Source: Pseudomonas anuradhapurensis
GTDB taxonomy: Bacteria; Pseudomonadota; Gammaproteobacteria; Pseudomonadales; Pseudomonadaceae
Direction: 5' to 3'
Length of the DNA: 64,000 nucleotides
Assembly (NCBI RefSeq): GCF_014269225.2
Contig: NZ_CP077097.1
Coordinates: 4,413,001-4,477,000, forward strand
Shown here: piece after piece, positions 57,609 through 64,000 of the stretch
How positions within the stretch are numbered: the first letter of the stretch is position 1
Layout of the letters: each line of letters opens with the position of its first letter
Program-made: the position numbers and the translations under genes
The notes under the pieces: model-generated
What the model saw: the letters and a program-made list of their open reading frames with translations, nothing else
The model's database searches: none
What the model was told of the DNA's origin: nothing

Positions 57609-59185
57609 CAGCTTGCCCCCGCCGTTTCGACAGGTGGCATTCTGGTTGCTCGCCGGGCGTTTCTGGCAGCCGCCCTGGGCTTACGCGACAGCTTGCCGGC
57701 AAGCCAGGCGAGGAACAGGCCGGTCGCCAGCGCCGTCAGGTCGAAGCCGGCCATAGCCCAGTCCCCTGCTGGCAACGAATGGTTCAACCCCTGGCCGGTG
57801 GTCAGGGCATTGAGCAGCGGCAGCAGGGCAAAGGCCAGCGTGCCCAAGGCCAGTTGCTCGGCCCATGCCCGGCGCCCTCTGCGCAGCATGGCGTGCACCA
57901 GTGCCAGCCCCCAGGCGATGAAGAATACGTTGACCTCCCAGTCGGCCCGGCCTTGCACCCCTAGCGGGATCAGACGGTTGGCCCAGAAGAAACCGGCAAC
58001 GGCCAGCAGCAGTCCGCTCATGCTGGCGATGTTGAGTACCTCGACCAGGCGCAGCTCGCCCGGCAGGCGTTCGTTCCCAGCATGCTTGAGCTGACGCTTG
58101 CCCAGCCACATCACCAGCCCGGTGCCGATCACCGCGGTACCCGCCATGCCAAAGAAGAAATACAGCCAGCGCAGCCAGGGCCCAGCGAAATTGCCCATGT
58201 GCAGGCCGGCAAAGCTGAACGCGGTCATCATCACCCCACTCTCCGGCTTGCCCTGGCTCAGCAGCGCACCCGTGGCGCCATCGAATGTCCAGTTGGCGCT
58301 GCGCCGATAGGCGACGTGGTCGGCCGACGATTGGGTGAAGGTTACGCGGGCATTGCGGTCGCCCGGGCTTTGCACCTGGATATCGCCAATATGCGCGCCC
58401 GGTTGCAGCTCCTGTACCCTGGCGTACAGGCCTGCCAACGGCACCAGCGGCGCGGCGACATGGGCTGCCGGAGGCGCATCGTTGCGGCCGAACAGGTCGT
58501 TGAAGTACTTGCCGCTGTCCTTGCCGTAGCTGGCCATGATGCCCGCCGGCATGACCATGTACATGAACAGCACCAGGCTGCTGTAGCTGATCATCAGGTG
58601 GAACGGCAGCACCAACACGCCGATGGCGTTGTGCCCATCCAGCCAGGAGCGCTGGCCCTTGCCGGGGCGGAAGGTAAAGAATTCCTTGAAGAATTTCTTG
58701 TGGGTGATGATGCCGGTCACCAGCCCCAGCAACATGATGAATGCACAGAACGTCGACAGCCAGCGGCCATAGGGATGCGGCATCTGCAGCTGGAAATGGA
58801 AGCGGTAGAAGAATTCGCCACCGCGGCTGTCGCGTGCCTGCAGCGGCTCGCCGGTCTGGGTATCGAGGGTCTGGCTGACAAAGCCACGTGGCCCGCCATT
58901 GGTGTCGCGATAGCCCACATTCAAGCCCGCCTCACGTGCGTTGGGCATGCGGATGAACCAGGTTCCCGAATGACCTGCGTTGTCCAGCAGGTAACGCTGG
59001 GCCACCTCCAGAGCATGGGTCGGGTCCAGTGCCTGACTTCGCACTTCCGGCCTGGACCAGTGGGTGATCTCTTCCTTGAAGTACGACAGCGTGCCGGTGA
59101 GGAAGATGGCGAACAACAGCCAGCCGAAGATCAGGCCGGTCCAGGTGTGCAGCCAGGCCATGGCCTGACGAAAGCCTTCTTTCAT
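57608..59185 (-). CDS. PepSY-domain membrane protein, probable ferric-siderophore reductase
   Basis: 525 aa. It has the typical PepSY-TM layout: a first membrane helix (FRQAMAWLHTWTGLIFGWLLFAIFLTGTLSYF), a large periplasmic part, and further helices with conserved histidines (for example SFAGLHMGNFAGPWLRWLYF). Related FoxB/PiuB-type proteins are linked with releasing iron from siderophores. ATG 59185 (MKEGFRQAMAW) is preferred over an upstream frame in DUF3649. It overlaps DUF3649 by four bases. Confidence 0.92.
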   Translation of the reverse strand: MKEGFRQAMAWLHTWTGLIFGWLLFAIFLTGTLSYFKEEITHWSRPEVRSQALDPTHALEVAQRYLLDNAGHSGTWFIRMPNAREAGLNVGYRDTNGGPRGFVSQTLDTQTGEPLQARDSRGGEFFYRFHFQLQMPHPYGRWLSTFCAFIMLLGLVTGIITHKKFFKEFFTFRPGKGQRSWLDGHNAIGVLVLPFHLMISYSSLVLFMYMVMPAGIMASYGKDSGKYFNDLFGRNDAPPAAHVAAPLVPLAGLYARVQELQPGAHIGDIQVQSPGDRNARVTFTQSSADHVAYRRSANWTFDGATGALLSQGKPESGVMMTAFSFAGLHMGNFAGPWLRWLYFFFGMAGTAVIGTGLVMWLGKRQLKHAGNERLPGELRLVEVLNIASMSGLLLAVAGFFWANRLIPLGVQGRADWEVNVFFIAWGLALVHAMLRRGRRAWAEQLALGTLAFALLPLLNALTTGQGLNHSLPAGDWAMAGFDLTALATGLFLAWLAGKLSRKPRAAARNARRATRMPPVETAGAS

Positions 59186-59514
59186 GCGCTTGTCATCCAG
59201 TAAGCCAAGCCGCTGATCACGCCCAGCAGCACAGTGGGCGCCAGCACACCCAACCAGGCACGCAGAGCACTGCGGCAGGCGAAGCACCAGATGAACGCCA
59301 ACAGGTAGAAGACGAATGACAGCAACAGGCCTGTGAGTGTGGCATCGACCTGCGGCAATGGCACTACCAGAGCAATGCAGACACTGGCCATTGACGCCAG
59401 CAGGTAGCCGCCCAGCAAGGCGGCCAGGCTGCGTGAAGTCACGGCCAGGCGATAGCTGAGCGGGAGGCTGGCGATTTTACGCGTCATGGCGAACGGTCGG
59501 GCGTTATCGGGCAT
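59182..59514 (-). CDS. DUF3649 membrane protein
   Basis: 110 aa with three membrane helices (AALLGGYLLASMASVCIALVV, LTGLLLSFVFYLLAFIWCFAC, LGVLAPTVLLGVISGLAYW). Family of unknown function found in iron-uptake loci. First gene of the six-gene iron cluster. ATG 59514 has no ribosome site and lies only six bases from the Fur-box-like sequence, so ATG 59487 (MTRKIASLPLSYRLAV) could be the real start. Confidence 0.85.
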   Translation of the reverse strand: MPDNARPFAMTRKIASLPLSYRLAVTSRSLAALLGGYLLASMASVCIALVVPLPQVDATLTGLLLSFVFYLLAFIWCFACRSALRAWLGVLAPTVLLGVISGLAYWMTSA

Positions 59515-59519
59515 TCAAT

Positions 59520-59538
59520 AATAATGATTTCAATTCTC
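59520..59538 (-). promoter_or_regulatory. Fur-box-like operator of the iron-uptake cluster
   Basis: On the minus strand GAGAATTGAAATCATTATT matches the 19-bp Fur consensus GATAATGATAATCATTATC at 14 positions, with the right half almost exact. It lies immediately before the DUF3649 gene. Confidence 0.75.
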
Positions 59539-59722
59539 ATAAGCAAAGGCTGAGCACCGTGTGGTCAGCTGTGGCCCTGTATGCAACAAAAAATTTATTT
59601 TCAAAAAGGGCTTGAATTCGTTTCGCCGTTGCCTGACCTTAGAGTCAAGAGGCGCAGAAATTCCAAGGGTCTCAAGGGCCTAGGCGCGTCTCCATGCGAG
59701 CAAGCTGAATAAGGATTGAATC

Positions 59723-60070
59723 ATGCAAATCCAGGTCAACAGCAGCAACCATTTCGAAGGCAACGCCCGGCTCGATCAGTGGGTCCGCAGCACTCTGCAG
59801 AACTCGCTGGAACGTTACGAAGACGACCTCACCCGCATCGAGGTCCACCTGCGCGACGAGAACGGCGCCAAGCCCGGTCCGCATGACAAACGCTGCCAGA
59901 TGGAGGCTCGCCCCAAAGGCCATCAACCGATTTCCGTGACCCACACTGCCACTTCGCTGGACCAGGCAGTCGATGGTGCCGCCACCAAACTGAACCACGC
60001 GCTGGAACACTTCTACGGCAAGCTGCGCAGCAAGCGCGGCGCCCTGGAACTGAATGACCCGGACGCCTGA
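59723..60070 (+). CDS. HPF/RaiA-family ribosome-associated protein
   Basis: 115 aa short-form ribosome hibernation/translation inhibitor fold (S30AE). It begins MQIQVNSSNHFEGNARLDQWVRSTLQNSLERY and contains the conserved beta-strand stretch TRIEVHLRDENGAK. It lacks the long C-terminal dimerisation tail. It is not beside rpoN, so it is an extra family member rather than the classic hpf. It starts after AAGGA-like bases and is followed by a terminator. Confidence 0.87.
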   Translation: MQIQVNSSNHFEGNARLDQWVRSTLQNSLERYEDDLTRIEVHLRDENGAKPGPHDKRCQMEARPKGHQPISVTHTATSLDQAVDGAATKLNHALEHFYGKLRSKRGALELNDPDA

Positions 60071-60086
60071 TCGGTAATGCAAGCTA

Positions 60087-60111
60087 CGCCCGGCCTCGTG
60101 CCGGGCGTTTT
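60087..60111 (+). terminator. Rho-independent terminator after the HPF-family gene
   Basis: CGCCCGGC-CTCGT-GCCGGGCG stem-loop followed by TTTT, 17 bases after the stop codon. Confidence 0.92.
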
Positions 60112-60193
60112 CATTGGTGTCGATCAATGGCACTGAACCAACTGCCGAAGGCGTCGGTCAACCCCTGCAGTCATTCATTGCAGAAGCACGACC

Positions 60194-60484
60194 ATGAACA
60201 ACCCATTCGAACGAATCAGTGCTGCATTCGCCCACGAATACCGGGTCAACCTGAGCATCGCCAACCTTGACGGCAGCATCATGCTGACCCTGTCCGACGA
60301 CAGCGGCGTGGTCGCCAAGCGCCTCATCACCCAGGCCCAGCGCAATGACCCGGTGCGCCTGCAACGGGTGATCGACAGTATCCGCCTGGGCTTGGCCATC
60401 GAACACCAGCAGAACCCCTTGCAGGTGCTGGCCGCGCTGACCCGTGACGCTCAGCGGGAGCCGCGGCATTTCATGGCCAACTGA
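60194..60484 (+). CDS. DUF3509-type small protein
   Basis: 96 aa, no membrane segment or signal. It begins MNNPFERISAAFAHEYRVNLSIANLDGSIMLTLSDDSG, which fits the DUF3509 family found in pseudomonads. The family has no known function. It has its own ribosome site and starts 80 bases after the terminator. It is convergent with psiE and ends four bases before psiE's stop. Confidence 0.8.
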   Translation: MNNPFERISAAFAHEYRVNLSIANLDGSIMLTLSDDSGVVAKRLITQAQRNDPVRLQRVIDSIRLGLAIEHQQNPLQVLAALTRDAQREPRHFMAN

Positions 60485-60487
60485 GGG

Positions 60488-60958
60488 CTACTTGCCCTCC
60501 TCCACTTCCTTGCCATTGGCGTCCAGCGCCTTGGTCGAGGGGTAGCGGTACGAGGCATAGCGCACCACCAGGATCGAGAACGCCAGCAACAGGATGCCAC
60601 CGCACAGGTACAGCAGCCCTGCGTCCGGCGCCTTGTGGTGCGAGACATCGCCGATCAGCAGGCGAGTCAGCGCAGTGATGGCTACGTACAGCAGGAAGCG
60701 GATCGGCATGTGGTTGGTCTTGAAGTAGATCCCGACCATCGCCCCCAGCTCCAGGTAGATGAACAGCAGCAGGATGTCATCGACGCTGACCCCGCCCTTG
60801 CCGAGCATGTCCAGGAACGTCATCACCGCCGCATAGGCGGTAATCGCGCCAATGCCGAACAGCGCCAGGTAATGGAATGCCTCGACGCACAGGTTGCCCA
60901 GCGAGTCGGCCGAGCCGTGCAGGCCCTTGCGCAGCTTTTCTGCCCATTTGATGTTCAC
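60488..60958 (-). CDS. Phosphate-starvation-inducible protein, PsiE family
   Basis: 156 aa with four membrane helices (from FHYLALFGIGAITAYAAVMTFLDML to GLLYLCGGILLLAFSILVVRYA) and the acidic/polar segments typical of PsiE (FIYLELGAMVGIYFKTNHMPIRFLLYVAITALTRLLIGD). GTG 60958 gives the family N-terminus MNIKWAEKLRKGL; a longer frame from ATG 61000 is possible but not supported. The physiological role is unclear. Note that no Pho box could be placed with confidence. Confidence 0.9.
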   Translation of the reverse strand: MNIKWAEKLRKGLHGSADSLGNLCVEAFHYLALFGIGAITAYAAVMTFLDMLGKGGVSVDDILLLFIYLELGAMVGIYFKTNHMPIRFLLYVAITALTRLLIGDVSHHKAPDAGLLYLCGGILLLAFSILVVRYASYRYPSTKALDANGKEVEEGK

Positions 60959-61124
60959 GATGTTCCATTCCCCGATACGTCTTGAAGGATGATGCGCCAC
61001 CGGTGTGACGCTTGTGCCATGCAGTTAAAGGGCCAGGCCCTTGCCTTGGAAGGCGACCGATTGCCGCAAGGCACGCGCGCACGGGCAGAAGAATCGGCTT
61101 GCACGGTAGTGGCAAATGCCATTA

Positions 61125-61140
61125 CTGTATATGGATACAG
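61125..61140 (+). promoter_or_regulatory. LexA (SOS) box upstream of yebG
   Basis: CTGTATATGGATACAG matches the LexA consensus CTGT-N8-ACAG exactly at the fixed bases and is an almost perfect palindrome. It lies 41 bases before the yebG start, where it would block transcription. Confidence 0.9.
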
Positions 61141-61181
61141 TAGATCGTAACGTAACCAGCAAAAAGGCACAGAGGTGATGA

Positions 61182-61448
61182 ATGGCCGTCGAAGTGGTAT
61201 ACCGCAGCAGCCGCGACCCGGAGCGCTTGTTCATGGATAAGGCCGAAGCAGACCGTCACGACAAGATGCTCGAACTGGCCGAGCGCCTGGCCGAAGTGCT
61301 GCACAAGGCCGTGCCCTCGCTGACCGAGCAGCAGGTCGAGGAAGCCGGCATCTACATGGCCAGAAACCGCGATGTGTTCGCCCGGGCGTTCAAGAGCCAG
61401 CCGGATGCGTTGGCCGAATTGCTCGAGGCGCCAGCAGCCGAGCAATAG
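61182..61448 (+). CDS. yebG: YebG-family DNA-damage-inducible protein
   Basis: 88 aa, YebG family (SOS-induced in E. coli, function unknown). It begins MAVEVVYRSSRDPERLFMDKAEADRHDKML and contains the conserved VPSLTEQQVEEAGIYMARNRD. GAGGTG lies just before ATG 61182. The near-perfect LexA box upstream strongly supports the assignment. Confidence 0.92.
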   Translation: MAVEVVYRSSRDPERLFMDKAEADRHDKMLELAERLAEVLHKAVPSLTEQQVEEAGIYMARNRDVFARAFKSQPDALAELLEAPAAEQ

Positions 61449-61475
61449 CTGCGCTGGCCTTTGTAGGAGCGGCCG

Positions 61476-62495
61476 TCAGCCGTAGAGCAGCCGTTCCGCC
61501 AGCATCTGCGCCACCCGCGCCGGCGAGCGTTTCTCCGCCTGCGCATGGCCAAACACTTCGGTCAGCCGCGTGGGGATGCGCGCCAGGTGCGCGGTGATGG
61601 TACCCAGGTTCTCGCCACGATGGGTAAGCGCCACATAGATCAACCCACCGGCGTTGATCACATAGTCAGGCGCATACAAAATCCCGCGCGATTCCAGCTG
61701 GTCGGCCACCTGCAAGGTGGTCAACTGGTTGTTCGCCGCCCCCGCCACCGCCGCGCAACGCAGTTGCATCACGCTCTGTCCGTTCAGCACCGGCCCCACG
61801 CCGCAGGGCGCGAAGATGTCGCAAGGGGTGCTGATCAATGCGTCGTTGGTGACCGGCTTGGCATCGAATTGCTCGACCGCCAGCCGCACCCGCCCTGGGT
61901 CCAGGTCGCTCACCAGCAAGTCGGCCCCCGCCGCATGCAGTTGCTCGGCCAGCGCATAACCGACATTGCCCAACCCTTGCACCGCAACCCGTAACCCTTG
62001 CAGGTCATCACTGCCAAGCCGAAACGACGTGGTCGCCCGAATACCAGCGAACACCCCCATCGCCGCATGCGGGGATGGATCGCCGCAGGCCGTGGTGCTG
62101 GTCACATGGGGAGTACTCTGGGCAATGCAGTCCATGTCCAGGGTCGAGGTGCCGCTGTCCACGGCAATGATGAAGCGCCCTTGCAACGTATCGACGAAGC
62201 GGCCAAAGGCCTCGAACAGTGCCGCGCGGTTTTCCACATGCGGGTTGCGCATGATCACCGCCTTGCCGCCGCCCAGCGGCAGGCCGGCCAGCGCAGCCTT
62301 GTAACTCATGCCCTGGGCCAGGCGAATGGCGTCGGTCATGGCGCTTTCGTCGTCGGCATACGGCAGGTAGCGGCAGCCGCCCATGGCCGGCCCCAATTGT
62401 TCACTGTGGATCGCCACCACGGCCTTGAGGCCGGTGGGCGGGTCGGTGAACAGGTGCAGCGACTGGGTACGGGTGCTTTGCATCAGTGCGAACAT
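61476..62495 (-). CDS. Leu/Glu/Phe/Val dehydrogenase (leucine dehydrogenase-like)
   Basis: 339 aa NAD-dependent amino-acid dehydrogenase. The N-terminal catalytic part has MGGCRYLPYADDESAM and the catalytic Lys in GLPLGGGKAVI; the NAD fold follows with VQGLGNVGYALAEQLHAAG. Length is nearer to leucine dehydrogenase than to bacterial GdhA. ATG 62495 (MFALMQSTRTQ) has GGGGAG seven bases before; ATG 62522 is not well placed. The substrate is unsettled; branched-chain amino acids are likely. Confidence 0.91.
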   Translation of the reverse strand: MFALMQSTRTQSLHLFTDPPTGLKAVVAIHSEQLGPAMGGCRYLPYADDESAMTDAIRLAQGMSYKAALAGLPLGGGKAVIMRNPHVENRAALFEAFGRFVDTLQGRFIIAVDSGTSTLDMDCIAQSTPHVTSTTACGDPSPHAAMGVFAGIRATTSFRLGSDDLQGLRVAVQGLGNVGYALAEQLHAAGADLLVSDLDPGRVRLAVEQFDAKPVTNDALISTPCDIFAPCGVGPVLNGQSVMQLRCAAVAGAANNQLTTLQVADQLESRGILYAPDYVINAGGLIYVALTHRGENLGTITAHLARIPTRLTEVFGHAQAEKRSPARVAQMLAERLLYG

Positions 62496-62619
62496 CGACT
62501 GGCTCCCCTGAGAGGTGCTCATTCCAGTATAGGCTTGGCCCTTGAGCCGACGCCGCCGCCGGACCACTGGACGAAACCACCCGCCGCGGCTAATACTCAA
62601 GCGTGTGTGGAGAAGCCCC

Positions 62620-63426
62620 ATGAAGCCACGTCAAGCCTGCCTGGCCTGCCTGGAACGCGAGCCCGTCGCCCTGCTGGAAGCCGCATTGTGGATTGCCGCC
62701 GAGCATGACCGCAGCGTCGAGCCTGCGGCCAGCCTTGCCTTACTGCATGACTTGCAACGCGCGATCAGTGCCAACCTGCCGATGCTGCCGCTGTGCGAGC
62801 TGGCCCAGCCACTCCTGCGCCAGCTCAATGCCCTGGGCTTCCAGCAAGATGAGTATCACCCCCTGCGCCCACATGCCGCGCTGATGGACAAGGTGCTGCA
62901 GCGCCGTCGCGGCCAACCACTGGCCCTGGCCATCCTCGCCCTGGAACTGGCCCGGCGCCTGTCCATCCCGCTTGAGGGCGTGGGCTTCCCCGGCCACTTC
63001 CTGCTGCGCGTGCCGGGAGCCGACCACCTCCTCGATCCCTGCGGCGGCCGACGCCTCTACCCCAACGATTGCCGCGAACTGCTGGCACGTCAGTTCGGCG
63101 CGCAGGTAGCACTGACTGCCGAGCACATGCGCAGTGCCAGCCCCGCGCAGATATTGCAGCGCCTGTCACGCAACCTGCGCCAGTTGCATATCAGCAATGA
63201 CGACCACCTGGCGGCACTGATCGATGCCGAACGGGTCATGCAACTGGGGCCGGCGCAAGTCGGCGACTATGTGACTCGTGCCTCGCTCTACCAGCATCTG
63301 GATTGCCCGCAGGCCGAGCGCTTCGACCTGGAACATGCCTTGCTACTGACGGAAGACCCGGTCCAGCGCCTGAAGCTGTCCGAACGTATCGGCAAGCTTC
63401 CGGCGGCGAACCGGTCCATTCACTGA
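62620..63426 (+). CDS. SirB1-family transglutaminase-like protein with TPR
   Basis: 268 aa, SirB1/transglutaminase-core2 family. Family segments are FLDKVL-type MDKVLQRRRGQPLALAILALELARRLSIPLEGVGFPGHFLLRV and DPCGGRRLYPNDC, then a C-terminal TPR-like part (YVTRASLYQHLDCPQAERFDLEHALLL). The transglutaminase Cys is absent, as is usual in this family, so catalysis is unlikely. ATG 62620 has GGAG upstream; it overlaps the convergent isomerase gene by seven bases. Confidence 0.87.
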   Translation: MKPRQACLACLEREPVALLEAALWIAAEHDRSVEPAASLALLHDLQRAISANLPMLPLCELAQPLLRQLNALGFQQDEYHPLRPHAALMDKVLQRRRGQPLALAILALELARRLSIPLEGVGFPGHFLLRVPGADHLLDPCGGRRLYPNDCRELLARQFGAQVALTAEHMRSASPAQILQRLSRNLRQLHISNDDHLAALIDAERVMQLGPAQVGDYVTRASLYQHLDCPQAERFDLEHALLLTEDPVQRLKLSERIGKLPAANRSIH

Positions 63427-64000
63427 GCCGGGCAGTCCGGCTGCCGGGAAGGGTGTGCCTTGGCGAACGCCGGGTGGCCGGCGGCCAGGGCGGCAACCCG
63501 CAGGATGCGCGGGAAGCCGTCGAGCTCGATGTTGAACCGTTCGGCCGCATACAACTGCGGGATCAGGTAGACATCCGCCAGGCCTGGCTCATCGCCGAAA
63601 CAGAAGCCGTGGTCGCCGATCAGTTGTTCCACCGCTGCCAGCCCTTGGCTGATCCAGTGGCCAATCCACTGGTTGACCTGGGTCTCGTCGTGCCCGGCCT
63701 GGCGCAGCCGGTTGAGCACGCTGACATTGTGCAACGGATGGATGTCGCAGCCGATGATCGCTGCCACACCACGCACCTTGGCGCGCGCCTGCGGCGTGGC
63801 AGGCAGCAGCGCGGGCTGTGGATAAACCTCTTCCAGGTACTCGATGATCGCCGGTGACTGCACCAGCAGCTCACCGCCGTCAGTGCGCAAGGCTGGCACA
63901 CGGCCCTGCGGGTTGACGGCGACATAGGCAGCACCGCGTTGCTCACCCTGCAGCAGGTTGACCGGCAGGGACTGGTAGGCCAGCCCCTTCAACGCCAGGG
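63420..64000 (-). CDS. maiA: Maleylacetoacetate isomerase, zeta-class GST (partial, 5' end outside window)
   Basis: About 193 codons inside the window; the frame is still open at base 64000, so the N-terminus is missing. Zeta-GST motifs: VNPQGRVPALRTDGGELLVQSPAIIEYLEE and the second-domain IIGCDIHPLHNVSVLNRLR. The enzyme isomerises maleylacetoacetate to fumarylacetoacetate in tyrosine/homogentisate breakdown, using glutathione. Its end overlaps the convergent SirB1-type gene. Confidence 0.92.
   Translation of the reverse strand, partial: LALKGLAYQSLPVNLLQGEQRGAAYVAVNPQGRVPALRTDGGELLVQSPAIIEYLEEVYPQPALLPATPQARAKVRGVAAIIGCDIHPLHNVSVLNRLRQAGHDETQVNQWIGHWISQGLAAVEQLIGDHGFCFGDEPGLADVYLIPQLYAAERFNIELDGFPRILRVAALAAGHPAFAKAHPSRQPDCPAQ

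Overview
The window is a piece of a Pseudomonas chromosome, most likely from the P. putida group. The evidence is high GC, the Pseudomonas order cysNC-cysD-algW, a complete alginate operon, an aap amino-acid transporter, DUF3509/PsiE/YebG neighbours, and the many intergenic REP-type palindromes typical of P. putida. From memory, the gene order closely follows P. putida KT2440. I see no rRNA, tRNA, CRISPR array, transposase or phage gene.

Layout. 1-9.3 kb: sulfate activation (cysNC, cut by the window start, and cysD), a Nif3-like protein, the AlgW periplasmic protease, and the aapJQMP amino-acid ABC operon with a good sigma-54 promoter candidate. 9.4-16.8 kb: carboxylesterase, RhlB helicase, moaC-moaD-moaE, a PIN-PhoH ATPase, a NodB-fold protein that has lost its metal ligands, and YaaA. 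16.8-19.4 kb: an AT-richer, eroded stretch with a truncated ABC ATPase, a pseudogene carrying an in-frame TAG and a frameshift, a small secreted protein, and the long algD control region with an AlgU-type promoter and an AlgR box. 19.4-35.5 kb: the twelve-gene alginate operon algD-alg8-alg44-algK-algE-algG-algX-algL-algI-algJ-algF-algA, closed by a strong terminator, with one REP pair between algL and algI.

35.6-53.2 kb: a small membrane protein, two short-chain dehydrogenases, an EmrAB-OprM-type efflux operon with a LysR gene upstream, a universal stress protein, a second export operon (OprM type, FUSC, DUF1656, HlyD) divergent from a LysR gene, a 2-hydroxyacid dehydrogenase, and an EamA exporter divergent from an AraC regulator. 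53.2-59.5 kb: a six-gene iron-uptake cluster on the minus strand (DUF3649, PepSY, DUF3325, FecI sigma, FecR anti-sigma, TonB receptor) behind a Fur-box-like site. 59.7-64 kb: an HPF/RaiA protein, a DUF3509 protein, PsiE, YebG behind a LexA box, a Leu/Glu-type dehydrogenase, a SirB1-type protein, and a zeta-class GST (maleylacetoacetate isomerase) cut by the window end.

How the parts connect. AlgW cleaves MucA in the known Pseudomonas pathway and so frees AlgU, whose promoter motif lies upstream of algD; both ends of that circuit are therefore within about 15 kb. AlgA and AlgD make GDP-mannuronate, Alg8 and Alg44 polymerise it under c-di-GMP control, AlgG, AlgX, AlgL and AlgIJF modify or trim it, and AlgK and AlgE export it. 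Most other genes are ordinary core genes. The points most worth a second look are the eroded stretch beside algD, the degenerate deacetylase, the regulatory sites, and the repeat families.
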